Positions 33,966 to 42,741 of a stretch of DNA of 64,000 bases are shown here, in pieces (position 1 is the stretch's first letter; each line of letters begins with the position of its first letter). The stretch lies in contig NZ_CP108109.1 in assembly GCF_036199905.1 (NCBI RefSeq), positions 2,046,001-2,110,000 on the forward strand. Direction: 5' to 3'. This DNA is from Streptomyces sp. NBC_00223 (lineage in GTDB: Bacteria; Actinomycetota; Actinomycetes; Streptomycetales; Streptomycetaceae). The notes under the pieces were generated by a model. It saw only the letters and a list, made by a program, of their open reading frames with translations, was not told the origin of the DNA and ran no database searches. The position numbers and the translations under genes are program-made.

Positions 33966-35141
33966 CCCCTGGGGACTCGTAGGGGCGATAAGGGACACAT
34001 GACGCCGCATACCTGCCCGGATGGCGTCCACCCGTTGTGACCCCTCGTAGGGGCGATGAGGGACACGTCAAGCACCGGACGCTCGTTGACTGGCTCGCGT
34101 TGTGACCCCTCGTAGGGGCGATGAGGGACCCGCCGCCGGGAGCTACGCCGGACGGGCGGAGAAGGCGTTGTGACCCCTCGTAGGGGCGATGAGGGCCCGG
34201 CTGCCCCGGGACCTGGTCACCGGCTGCCCAGTGTTGTGACCCCTCGTAGGGGCGATGAGGGACCCGTTGAGGACGTACGGCCACGGTGGTCGATGACCTG
34301 TTGTGACCCCTCGTAGGGGCGATGAGGGACGTGCCGGTCCTGCGGCCGGGCGTACCTCGTCCGCAGGTTGTGACCCCTCGTAGGGGCGATGAGGGACCTC
34401 TCTGACAGGCACGTACGGCGGCTTCGACAACGCGTTGTGACCCCTCGTAGGGGCGATGAGGGACCCGCCCAGACCTGCCGCTCCCAGTCCTCCGCCGTCT
34501 CGTTGTGACCCCTCGTAGGGGCGATGAGGGACCCCCGGGGCACGGCCGACGAAAGACACGAGGTACGCGTTGTGACCCCTCGTAGGGGCGATGAGGGACC
34601 CGTCTGCATGAAGATGGAGCGTCGCGGGATGCGCGTGTTGTGACCCCTCGTAGGGGCGATGAGGGACCAGCCCGCTCTACCCGTCCGAGATCGCCGTGTG
34701 CTGGTTGTGACCCCTCGTAGGGGCGATGAGGGACGATCTGCTCCCCCTTGCCGGGGGAGGTCGTCCAGGCGTTGTGACCCCTCGTAGGGGCGATGAGGGA
34801 CCCCCGTATGCACAGGGAGCGCACACGTTCACTTCGTGTTGTGACCCCTCGTAGGGGCGATGAGGGACCCCTGTACGACGCGGTCGGCCGCACGGTCAAC
34901 GCCGTGTTGTGACCCCTCGTAGGGGCGATGAGGGACCCGGGCTCAGGTCGGACCAGCCGGTGAGGGCCCATCGTTGTTACCCCTCGTAGGGGCGATGAGG
35001 GACTGGCGGACGGCCTCGATCTTGCCCTGCTTGCACCAGTTGTTGTTACCCCTCGTAGGGGCGATGAGGGACAACACTGACGGGCTGTTCGACAGCCGGT
35101 TCGTCCTGTTGTTGTTACCCCTCGTAGGGGCGATGAGGGAC
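33966..35141 (-). CRISPR. CRISPR array 1, 18 repeats of 31 bp
   Basis: Transcribed leftwards from a leader beside cas2. Repeat starts on the plus strand: 33966 (degenerate terminal), 34034, 34099, 34167, 34233, 34300, 34367, 34434, 34502, 34569, 34637, 34704, 34771, 34838, 34906, 34973, 35042, 35111. Spacers are 34-38 bp. The repeat holds a stem CCCCT-ACG-AGGGG. The three leader-proximal repeats read GGGGTAACAAC where all others read GGGGTCACAAC. The copy at 34167 ends GGCC on the plus strand. Confidence 0.97.
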
Positions 35142-35286
35142 CCCACGGTAAAGCCGCAGCTCAAAGCGGCTTCCGTGGGGTGGTGGCGGAGGGTTTTTGC
35201 AGTGGACCTCCGGTCGTGCGTGCCGGCCCGGTGTGGCGCTGAAATACCCGGCGGCCGGGGCTTCTTGGACCCAGGTGGTCGGTGGC
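35142..35286 (-). promoter_or_regulatory. Leader of CRISPR array 1
   Basis: 145 bp between cas2 and the first repeat. Close to the repeat it has a hairpin AAGCCGC(tttgagct)GCGGCTT, conserved with a different loop in the leader of array 2. It should contain the array promoter and the integration signals. Confidence 0.7.
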
Positions 35287-35550
35287 TCACAGGATATCGG
35301 TCGGTGCCGGCTCCACCGCGCCCCATTCCAGGCGCTGGGGCGAGGCACCGGGCGGAAACGTGTAGACGAGGACGCTGTCGTAGCCGAGGTCGAGGACGTT
35401 CTCGACGTCGGCCTGGAAGCGGCGCAGCTGGGCATCGCTCAACTGGCCTTCGAAGACACTGCGCTGGACATGGTGGAGGTATTTGCGGCAGGTCCGCAGG
35501 ATCTTCGGGTTGCGTTCGGCGAGGGTGTCGTAGACGACCACTACGTACAT
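35287..35550 (-). CDS. cas2: CRISPR adaptation protein Cas2 (array 1 side)
   Basis: 87 residues beginning MYVVVVYDT, the typical first strand of Cas2 with its conserved Asp. The ferredoxin-like core continues ('HVQRSVFEG', 'DSVLVYTFPPG'). It forms the integrase complex with Cas1. The start at 35550 is 7 nt after the cas1 stop. A second intact copy at 44379 differs at only five residues. Confidence 0.95.
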   Translation of the reverse strand: MYVVVVYDTLAERNPKILRTCRKYLHHVQRSVFEGQLSDAQLRRFQADVENVLDLGYDSVLVYTFPPGASPQRLEWGAVEPAPTDIL

Positions 35551-35557
35551 GCCGCCG

Positions 35558-36538
35558 CTACCACCAGATACGGAAGGGCTTGTACGCGGCACCTTCCAGG
35601 CAGTGACGGGTCAGAGCCAGAGCGTCCAGGTACAGCAACTCGTCATAGGCGACATTCCGCCCCAGGGTCCGATGGGCGACGGTCACGGCGAACTCGTCGC
35701 GGACGGCCTGGACGACGAACTTCCGCCCGGCGTCGCTGAGCATGGCCTGGTTGGTGTCGCGGTCGAAGTGGTGCTCCTTGAGCTGGTTGCGGCCGGCCAT
35801 CCTCAGCAGGAGGCGCTCGGCCATCAGGGGCTTGAACATCTCCGACAGGTCCAGTACGAGCGAATGCCGCTGCCGCTCCATGGTCCCGTGCAGGAACGCG
35901 ATGCCGCTGTGCAAGGGGGTGAGCCGGACCGCGGTCAGGACGCGGGCGTAGGTGATGCCGTTGACGTAACTGATGAAGGCGTTGCCGGCGTTCTTGGGCG
36001 GTCGTCTGCTGCGGCCGCCGAGTTGCAGCCAGTCGGGGAGTTTGGTGTCGATGACCTCCCAGGCGGAGCGACGGAAGGTGCCTTCGGCGCCCATGAGGTG
36101 GGCTTGGCTGGTGCTGTTCTTTATGGATTCCTGGAGCACGGTGTAGGGACGGTTGAGGAGTTTGCGGTCGACGACGCGGCGGACGTTGAACGCGCAGGCG
36201 TCGACGATGCTGCGGGCGATGGCGAGGCTGGTGTGCGGGTCCTGGGCGACCCTGGCCTGGGCCAGGACGGTCTCGCCGGAGGTGCTCGTCTCGGAGGTGA
36301 GCAGGGACCCGGCGTAGTCGCCGTAGTAGCTGAGGAGGTGGACGTTGATGCGGTGGCGGTTGAGGAGGGCGACGACCGAGGTGTTCAGGTCGGTCTCGGC
36401 GCAGGCGACGATGTCGCGTACGTCGGTGACGGGGACGTGGACGTTCGCGGCGTTGTCGCGTTCGATGATCAGCGATTCGTCCTTGCGGCGAATGCGGCAG
36501 GGGCTCGTCAGCCAGTAGGTCCTGGCGGCAGCGGGCAT
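35558..36538 (-). CDS. cas1: CRISPR integrase Cas1
   Basis: 326 residues, full length for type I Cas1. The N-terminal beta domain ('YWLTSPCRIRRKDESLIIER') is followed by the helical catalytic domain with candidate metal ligands in 'NAFISYVNGITYA', 'ALTAVRLTPLHSGIAFLHG' and 'LVLDLSEMFKPLMAERLL'. It captures and integrates spacers with Cas2, here with Cas4 upstream for end trimming and PAM choice. The only intact cas1 in the island. Confidence 0.95.
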   Translation of the reverse strand: MPAAARTYWLTSPCRIRRKDESLIIERDNAANVHVPVTDVRDIVACAETDLNTSVVALLNRHRINVHLLSYYGDYAGSLLTSETSTSGETVLAQARVAQDPHTSLAIARSIVDACAFNVRRVVDRKLLNRPYTVLQESIKNSTSQAHLMGAEGTFRRSAWEVIDTKLPDWLQLGGRSRRPPKNAGNAFISYVNGITYARVLTAVRLTPLHSGIAFLHGTMERQRHSLVLDLSEMFKPLMAERLLLRMAGRNQLKEHHFDRDTNQAMLSDAGRKFVVQAVRDEFAVTVAHRTLGRNVAYDELLYLDALALTRHCLEGAAYKPFRIWW

Positions 36539-36539
36539 C

Positions 36540-37037
36540 TCATTCCGTCCAGCAGTAGTCGGTGTAGCTGCATCCCCGACAGGCGGATCGAGCCAGGCGG
36601 TCGGGGGAGGCCGGGGCGCGTGCGACGGTCAGGGCGTCGCGGATGTCCTCGTCGGCCTGACGGGCGGCCTCGGGGGTGTAGGGGAAGCGTTGGGTACGGC
36701 GGGTCTTGGGATAGTGGAGGACCGCGCCCTGGGCATCGATGCCCACGCGGTGCAGCCGCTGGCAGTAATGGCGGCCCTGGGCCTCGTCGGCCGGGCTCGG
36801 CCGCCCGGAGGACTTGACCTCGTGCACCCAGTGGCCGCCGTCGACGAAGTCGAGCTTGGCCGCGCCCAGATCGACGGGTGTGTTGCGGGTGTACGACGTG
36901 TCGTGGACGGCTTCGCCGAGCTGCACGGCTGTGTTGAGGTGCTCGGGCCGGATGCCGCGCAGGTAGAGCCACAGCTGGCGGCGGCAGTGGTACAGGTACT
37001 TGATGTGGACGCCGCCGACGTCCTCGTAACCGATCAC
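36540..37037 (-). CDS. cas4: CRISPR-associated exonuclease Cas4
   Basis: 165 residues. The iron-sulfur cysteines are visible: one near residue 18 ('YHCRRQLWLYL') and three at the end ('ACRGCSYTDYC'). RecB-type nuclease residues include 'LDFVDGGHWVHEVKSSGRP' with the D and E-x-K motif. It trims pre-spacers. It overlaps the cas3 stop by 4 nt and cas1 follows 1 nt later. Confidence 0.95.
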   Translation of the reverse strand: MIGYEDVGGVHIKYLYHCRRQLWLYLRGIRPEHLNTAVQLGEAVHDTSYTRNTPVDLGAAKLDFVDGGHWVHEVKSSGRPSPADEAQGRHYCQRLHRVGIDAQGAVLHYPKTRRTQRFPYTPEAARQADEDIRDALTVARAPASPDRLARSACRGCSYTDYCWTE

Positions 37038-39451
37038 AGGACTTCTCCTGCTTGGTAGGTCTGCCGGTGGTCGTGGTGGATTTCCTGGAGACCGAGTTTC
37101 GGGTCGTATTCTGCGTCGATGATGCGGATGTTCATGCGTTTGTCGTAATGGCCCTTTCCGGCGGCCCAGTGGGGTAGGGGGATGAGGTATTGGTCGGCGT
37201 GGAGGCGGCTGGACTTGTGGGCGTTGCCCAGCTTTAGGGCAGCTTCGTAATCACGTAGATCGGCAAGAAGGATCGCCTCTGTTCCGTCGAACTGGGCGTC
37301 GAATTCTTTGGCCAGTTCGGAGCGGTCGGCGAATGGGGTGTTGAACTTGAGGAAGGCTTCCTTGAACTGCGTGAGGCTGGTTTCGACGTCTGCTCGCCAC
37401 TGGGTGCCCCAGTCGTTTCGGTAGACCTCGTTGAGCCAGTCGGTGACGGTCTGTTCGTTGATGGTCTGGCCGTCGTGGCGGGTGAGGATGTTCCATCCGA
37501 GTTGAGTGGGTTCGGCGTCGTATACGCCGTCGGCCCAGAGTTTCTCGCCGGTGCCTCGGCGAGTGGTGTAGGAGGCCTGGTGGACGATGACGGGGGCAGG
37601 GGGTCTGGCGGCGAGGCGGTTGACGCGGCCGAAGCGCTGGAAGAGTGCTTCGAGGGTGGCGGCGGAGGTGTGGCAGACGTCGAGGTCGAGGTCGAGGGAA
37701 ACCTCCAGGGCCTGGGTGCCGACAAGGAGTCCGGGGCGTCGTGGACGGTTGACGCCGAAGCGGGCGAGGAGGGCTGCTTCGATGGCGTCCCGGTCTTTAC
37801 GGCGGTAACGGGAGTGCAGGAGATGGGCTGAGCCTTCTCCGTGCAGAGCGGAGCAGAACGGTTCGAGATTCTGATAGAGGGTGATGGCGTCGCGGACGTT
37901 GTTGGCCACCGCCAGAACGGAGCGGTCTGCGGCGAGTTCTGCTCGGATCTCGTCCATCGTCGCGTCGTCGGTAAGGTGGGCGTCGCGCAGGTGGAGTTGG
38001 TGGCGTACCGGTGCGGGAGCGTCCGCGGCTGGTTCGACGAGGGTGATGTGATTGTCGAGTGTCCTGCGGATGAAGCATTCAAGTGCCTCGGGAAGAGTCG
38101 CGGACATCACAGCGATGCGTCCGCCGGCGTCGTGCCAGAAACGCATCGCTGCGAGGATCATGCCGAGTCGGCGTGCGTCGTAGGCGTGCAGTTCGTCCAG
38201 TACGAACACGGAGTTGACGCTGTCGGTGAGGATGCCAGCGTGTGCGGGGCCGGCGAGAAATCCGCGCAGGAGTTGGTACGGCGTGCCGACGCGTAGGAGT
38301 TCGCGGAAATTCTTGGTTGCCTGTGCCCGCGAGTGGGCTTTGGCTGCCGCATCGGCGGCCTGGGAGAGGTCGAGGCCGAGGTCGTCGTTGGTCGGGCAGC
38401 CGTCTTCCAGTGATCGGGCAAGGTGGTAGGACGCGGCTTTGGAGTGGGCGACGCCGATGCGGCCGGGTGCGTCAAGTTCGGATTCGAGTCGGCTGGTCAT
38501 GGCGTTGATGCTGGCGAGGTACGGCAGGAGATAGAACACGCGCGGCGTGCCACCGCGAAGTACGGCCAGTTCGGCTGTCTGCCGAACGGACCACATGAGG
38601 ACTGCTTCGGTCTTGCCACTTCCGGTCCACGACCGCAGCAGCAGGTGGCCGCTGGTGTGTGCGGCGTCTTCCTGCTGCGGTCGGAGACCGTGGCCGCCTG
38701 CGGCGAGCCGTTTGGCCAGGGCATGGGGGTAGTCGGCGCGGAGGGGGTGAAGGGTGTCGAGCGGCGAGTGGGCCGAGGAGAGATGGTCGGCCATGGTGAC
38801 GGCCCCGAGGAGCAGGGTGGCGGTCCGGCCGTCGGGGTCTTCGTCATCGAGTGCGAATTCCCAGCGGTCCATGAGGCGGGTGAACGCGGTGAAGGCGGCG
38901 TCCGTGAGGTCCCGTACGCCGATGTCGGGGATGTGGGGCCGTATGGGAAGCCGGTGGTGGCTGGCGGTGGTGTGCAGCCAGTTCAGCAGGCCGACGAGGT
39001 GGCCGGTATCGGCCGGAGTGAAGCGTTCGAAGAAGTCTTCGGCGTCGTCGTCGCCGAGTTGGGCGAGGAGTGCCCGGGGGGCCATCTGCCCGGAGTAGGG
39101 GCGGTGGTGTCCGGCGATGGCGCAGGCGATCCACATGCGGTCTTCGGCGGGCAGGTGGGCCAGAAGGTGTTCGACGAAGCCGAGGGAGAGGACTTCGTGA
39201 CGCTCACGCCAGGGCTGTGCCTTCTCAGCGGTGTTACCGACCATGCGCTGGAAGCCGTGCGGCAGCTTGCCGGCATCGTGCATGAGGGCAGCCAGAGCTG
39301 CCCACGTCCAGAATTCGTCGGCGACGCCCGGGATGTTCCCGATACGAGCTCGGATCTGCTCCAGGGCGATGAGGGTATTGCGCAGGTGGTCGATGAGGAG
39401 TTCCCCGGGCTGTCCGGGGCGGGAGGGGCTCTTGGCCCGCAGCGGTGGCAC
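37034..39451 (-). CDS. cas3: CRISPR helicase-nuclease Cas3 with N-terminal HD domain
   Basis: 805 residues starting at GTG 39451. HD nuclease: 'ALMHDAGKLPH' (His58-Asp59) and 'IAGHHRPYSG'. SF2 helicase: Walker A 'WTGSGKTEAVL', DExH box 'FVLDELHAYD', motif III 'VMSATLP', motif VI 'QRFGRVNR'. It is recruited by Cascade to degrade target DNA. Fused HD-helicase form, normal length for I-B. Begins 15 nt after cas5. Confidence 0.95.
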   Translation of the reverse strand: MPPLRAKSPSRPGQPGELLIDHLRNTLIALEQIRARIGNIPGVADEFWTWAALAALMHDAGKLPHGFQRMVGNTAEKAQPWRERHEVLSLGFVEHLLAHLPAEDRMWIACAIAGHHRPYSGQMAPRALLAQLGDDDAEDFFERFTPADTGHLVGLLNWLHTTASHHRLPIRPHIPDIGVRDLTDAAFTAFTRLMDRWEFALDDEDPDGRTATLLLGAVTMADHLSSAHSPLDTLHPLRADYPHALAKRLAAGGHGLRPQQEDAAHTSGHLLLRSWTGSGKTEAVLMWSVRQTAELAVLRGGTPRVFYLLPYLASINAMTSRLESELDAPGRIGVAHSKAASYHLARSLEDGCPTNDDLGLDLSQAADAAAKAHSRAQATKNFRELLRVGTPYQLLRGFLAGPAHAGILTDSVNSVFVLDELHAYDARRLGMILAAMRFWHDAGGRIAVMSATLPEALECFIRRTLDNHITLVEPAADAPAPVRHQLHLRDAHLTDDATMDEIRAELAADRSVLAVANNVRDAITLYQNLEPFCSALHGEGSAHLLHSRYRRKDRDAIEAALLARFGVNRPRRPGLLVGTQALEVSLDLDLDVCHTSAATLEALFQRFGRVNRLAARPPAPVIVHQASYTTRRGTGEKLWADGVYDAEPTQLGWNILTRHDGQTINEQTVTDWLNEVYRNDWGTQWRADVETSLTQFKEAFLKFNTPFADRSELAKEFDAQFDGTEAILLADLRDYEAALKLGNAHKSSRLHADQYLIPLPHWAAGKGHYDKRMNIRIIDAEYDPKLGLQEIHHDHRQTYQAGEVL

Positions 39452-39466
39452 GGGGCTTCCCGGTGC

Positions 39467-40117
39467 TCAGTCGGCGAGGAATTGGTCGGGGTGGGTGGGC
39501 GGCAGCATGGCTACCGCCTGCCCCGTGGGGGTTGCCAACGCGCTGTCGATGCGGGCGGATGAGCCGTCGGCGGCGTAGCGATACCCCTCCCAGCGGGTGC
39601 GGGAGCGATCGTGCGATACCGCGGTGGTCAGCCGCATGCGGGTGCCTGTGGTGGCAGACAGGGTGTCGGAGACGAGAGCGCGTCCCTGGAAGCCAGCGGC
39701 GGGACGCAGTTCGACGCGGGTCGTGCGAGCGGCGACGAGATCCTGGCTGCGGCCGAGGCGCAGCGGCCAGACCGGGCGACGGATCGCACGCTCCCACCGG
39801 TCGAGGTCGTCGGTGAGCCAGACGGTGAGTGTGGTCCGGGCGAGAAAGTCGCGGTCCTTGATAGTGGTGTTGGTCTCGGTGCCGGGGGCAGCGATCGGGT
39901 GGTAGGTCTCCAGATCCGTGCCGTGTCCGGCGGCGTGGAAGGCCATGGCGAAGCGGGTGGTGGAGGGCACCCGGTCCCAGCCTCCGGCGGCTGCGGCGAG
40001 GAGGCCGCCGACAGTGGAGGGCGGCGGGCAGGGCAGGCCGACCTGGAGCCCGTCGTAGAGGGGGTTGCGGAAGCTGACCACCGGGGCGGTGACGGTAATT
40101 TCCAGAGCTTGAGGCAT
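39467..40117 (-). CDS. cas5: Cascade subunit Cas5 (Tneap type)
   Basis: 216 residues beginning 'MPQALEITVTAPVVSFRNP', the RAMP strand typical of Cas5, with 'LPCPPPSTVGGLLAAAAGG' as the conserved early motif of the Cas5t group. It caps the 5' handle of the crRNA and contacts Cas8. It is separated from cas7 by 99 nt that contain a repeat-like element. Confidence 0.9.
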   Translation of the reverse strand: MPQALEITVTAPVVSFRNPLYDGLQVGLPCPPPSTVGGLLAAAAGGWDRVPSTTRFAMAFHAAGHGTDLETYHPIAAPGTETNTTIKDRDFLARTTLTVWLTDDLDRWERAIRRPVWPLRLGRSQDLVAARTTRVELRPAAGFQGRALVSDTLSATTGTRMRLTTAVSHDRSRTRWEGYRYAADGSSARIDSALATPTGQAVAMLPPTHPDQFLAD

Positions 40118-40172
40118 GGGGGCACTTCCTCACTGCGGGTGGCGAACGAGTGGTGTTCGTTCGGTAGGGCGA

Positions 40173-40203
40173 GGTGTGTCCCCTTCGAGGGGCGATGAGG
40201 CTG
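40173..40203 (-). ncRNA. Orphan CRISPR-repeat-like element between cas7 and cas5
   Basis: On the minus (operon) strand, 31 nt beginning CAGCCTCATCGCCCCTC and continuing GAAGGGGAC. It keeps the repeat core CCTCATCGCCCCT and the CCCCT-CGA-AGGGG stem but differs from array repeats at about seven positions. It lies 13 nt after the cas7 stop. A similar element sits at 43836. Followed on the same strand by a CGAACGA/TCGTTCG hairpin before cas5. Could be a Cas6 cleavage site in the cas mRNA or a guide-like RNA. Confidence 0.6.
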
Positions 40204-40216
40204 CGCCGATGGGTTG

Positions 40217-41275
40217 TCAGGCAGCCGGGGCGTCGTCGAACCAGTCGTCGTGGTCGCCGCGTTCGACGTCGTCGGCCAGATCGTTGAGGATGGTGCGGGG
40301 GTGGCCGATTACGAGCTTCTCTTCCTTGATCAACGTGGCGAGGTCGGTAGTGGCGCGGTCGCGTTGGTCGCCGAGGAAGCCCGGGGCCCAGCCGATGAGG
40401 ACAGGACCGTCCAGTTCGTCCTCCCACGCCTTGATTTCCTCGGCGAGGATCTCGCTGTCGAAGTACGTGGCCCGCTGCCGGTTGCGCACCACCCGCGTGA
40501 AGGGGTTGGTGCCGCCCTTGATGGGTGCCAGGATGATCAGGCCCGGTGTGCGATCACCGTAGTGCGCGGACTGCTTGGCGCCGCCCTTGACCACGGCGAT
40601 CGTGCGCAGCAGAACGGCCACCCGGCGGCGGCGTTCGCCGATCGGCAGACGTACGCAGTCCACCCCGCGCACGGTGACGCTCACACCGCCCGCTTCCGCG
40701 ACGTCAGCGGCTGTCGCGGAGGGGAGAGCGGACTTGGTGGTCTTGCCCCCTACTTCGAAGGTTCCGACCCGGGGCAGGTCCAGGAGCAGGTCGCCGGCCA
40801 GGTCAGCGGTGTACATCTCGTGCTCATGGATGACCGGATGGGTGCCGGGCTCGAAGTCGCGGCTCATCGTCCCGAAGTCCATCACCGGGGTACTGGGGAC
40901 TACGGCCACAAAGGTGCCCGTCGCGAGGACGGTGTCGCGCATGAACGTCTTCGACTCGCCCTTCTTCGCGCCTGCCTCGTCCGCCTTGACAGCGATCATG
41001 TAGCCGAACAGGTCGTCGTCGAGATAGAGGTCGGGGCGGCCCGCCGTGTACGCCTGCTGCTTCTTGCCCTCGCCGCTGCGAACCACCGGCGAAGTCGCCT
41101 CACCAGCGGGCAGGCTCTCGCGCATCCACCGGCGAGCGGCCTGAGCGGAAACGTACGGGTACGTGTCACCGCCGCTCTTGAACTGCTTGACCATGCCGCG
41201 GTTGTCCTCACCGCGCCCGTTGTTCGGAGCACCCGCCTTGATGGACAGGATGCTCTGGCCCACCAGGAATGTCAT
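40217..41275 (-). CDS. cas7: Cascade backbone subunit Cas7 (Cst2/DevR type)
   Basis: 352 residues from ATG 41275, which has AGGGAG 6 nt upstream; an ATG at 41290 overlapping cas8 is possible but poorly placed. 'MTFLVGQSILSIKAGAPNNG' and 'YPYVSAQAARRWMRES' are typical of the Cst2/DevR subgroup of Cas7, which marks the Tneap branch of type I-B. It forms the helical backbone along the crRNA. Confidence 0.93.
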   Translation of the reverse strand: MTFLVGQSILSIKAGAPNNGRGEDNRGMVKQFKSGGDTYPYVSAQAARRWMRESLPAGEATSPVVRSGEGKKQQAYTAGRPDLYLDDDLFGYMIAVKADEAGAKKGESKTFMRDTVLATGTFVAVVPSTPVMDFGTMSRDFEPGTHPVIHEHEMYTADLAGDLLLDLPRVGTFEVGGKTTKSALPSATAADVAEAGGVSVTVRGVDCVRLPIGERRRRVAVLLRTIAVVKGGAKQSAHYGDRTPGLIILAPIKGGTNPFTRVVRNRQRATYFDSEILAEEIKAWEDELDGPVLIGWAPGFLGDQRDRATTDLATLIKEEKLVIGHPRTILNDLADDVERGDHDDWFDDAPAA

Positions 41276-41286
41276 CGTCGTCTCCC

Positions 41287-42741
41287 TCATCCCTCTTCGG
41301 TGTCATTGACTGCGGACTCCGCCAGGTCGTCCCTCAGTTCACGCAGTTCCTCGGTCGAGCCCTTCGGTTCCCATCCGGCCTCGGCCAGCGCCTCAAGGAC
41401 CGCGAAGGTGAGCAGTCGGCGCCAGGACCAGGACCTCTCGTCCTCGAAGAGCAGGCGATAGTCGCGGACGGGGAGCAGCACTCGGTCGGCGCCCTCGGGC
41501 CGGGGGAAGAGTTGCCAGTCCACCGCCTTGGAGCGGAACCAGCCGTACAGGTTCCCGCCTCGGCTGTTCGCGCGGATGAAGTCGCGGAACGGGCCGGGCC
41601 TGCTGTCCCGGCCGAGCAGCAGGGCCAGCCTTGCCGCCAGTTGCGTGATCCGCTCGACATCCTTCTCGTCCATGGAGAGCACCTCGTTGCAGTAGGAACG
41701 CAGAAGCGGGCTGAGGGCCGGGACCTCGGGCGGGATCACGCCCTGAGCCGCGGCGGACTGGGCCAGCAGGTGAGCGACCGCGGCGCCCAGCACCTGAGCG
41801 GGCCGTGTGAAGACACGCTTGGCCAGGAATGCCTCGCCCGGGACCTGCTTGGTGGCCTGAGTCGCAGTCAAGGCGGCATAACCCGCAGCGCGATTGGCCT
41901 TACGTACGGTCGAACGCAGCCACTCGGCGATCGGCTGGCCCATCTCCTGAGTCACCAGAAGCTGCTCTTTGTTGCTGTTGGAGAGCACGATCAACTCAAC
42001 GGGCGCTGTGAGGCGATACCCGTACCCGCGCACTGCCCTGAGGACCGTCAACTCTCTCTCGTACGGCCCTGGTTTGGTGCCCCTCGCGGCGGAACTCGCC
42101 CCTGCGGCCTGGCGTGTGGCTTGCACTGCCAAATGTGTGATCCGGCCGAGGAAGGCGTCGTCCCAGGAGTGGATTACCGCCGCCCGGCCGCCTGCCAGGC
42201 GGGCTCCGTACGGAAACGCCCAGAGGCACGCCACGCACGGGTAGCACAGGGGCGTTCCCTGATGCTCGGGAGCAGTGGTGTTGCGGTGTGCCACGCTGGC
42301 GCCGAGCGGGATGTCGACCTTGCCGTACCAGTCGCACGCCTCCCGTCCGCAGTACGCGCACGGCACGCCGAGCCGCTGGAATGCAGCCTCCGGTGACCGC
42401 CATGCCCTGATCTGCCGACGCCGCTCCTCCGGGCTCTGCTTGGCCCGGGCCGTCGGGTTGATCTTCGAGTTGGGCCACAGCATGTAGCTGGCACTGAGCC
42501 AGAAGCCGCCGGGCTCTGCTGCCTTGGCCAAACCGGTCGTGCCCAGCAGGTCGGTCGTCATACGGTCGACTGCCCGGACGAGGCCGTCCGGGGTGATTTC
42601 GCCCGGAGACGATGCTGAGGCCAGGACGGCCAAGGCGAAGGCGCCGATCCTCTGAAGTGGGCTGGCGGTCAACTCCACGGTGAGGTCCGGGCGTGCAGCC
42701 GGATTCACGGTGGGCGTGGCCGAGTCCTCGTATTCAAGCAC
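41287..42741 (-). CDS. cas8b: Cascade large subunit Cas8 (Cst1/Cas8b type)
   Basis: 484 residues. A zinc-binding region 'CAYCGREACDWYG' followed by 'CYPCVACLWAFPYG' (about residues 128-175) is typical of Cst1-like large subunits. It should recognise the PAM and recruit Cas3. It overlaps cas6 by 8 nt. Assigned by the zinc motif and by its place between cas6 and cas7. Confidence 0.88.
   Translation of the reverse strand: MLEYEDSATPTVNPAARPDLTVELTASPLQRIGAFALAVLASASSPGEITPDGLVRAVDRMTTDLLGTTGLAKAAEPGGFWLSASYMLWPNSKINPTARAKQSPEERRRQIRAWRSPEAAFQRLGVPCAYCGREACDWYGKVDIPLGASVAHRNTTAPEHQGTPLCYPCVACLWAFPYGARLAGGRAAVIHSWDDAFLGRITHLAVQATRQAAGASSAARGTKPGPYERELTVLRAVRGYGYRLTAPVELIVLSNSNKEQLLVTQEMGQPIAEWLRSTVRKANRAAGYAALTATQATKQVPGEAFLAKRVFTRPAQVLGAAVAHLLAQSAAAQGVIPPEVPALSPLLRSYCNEVLSMDEKDVERITQLAARLALLLGRDSRPGPFRDFIRANSRGGNLYGWFRSKAVDWQLFPRPEGADRVLLPVRDYRLLFEDERSWSWRRLLTFAVLEALAEAGWEPKGSTEELRELRDDLAESAVNDTEEG

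Noticed and set aside
33990..35000. Many short frames with 'PHRPYEGSQ' or 'PSSPLRGVTT' repeats
   Set aside because: These are translations of the CRISPR repeats in arrays 1 and 2, not proteins.
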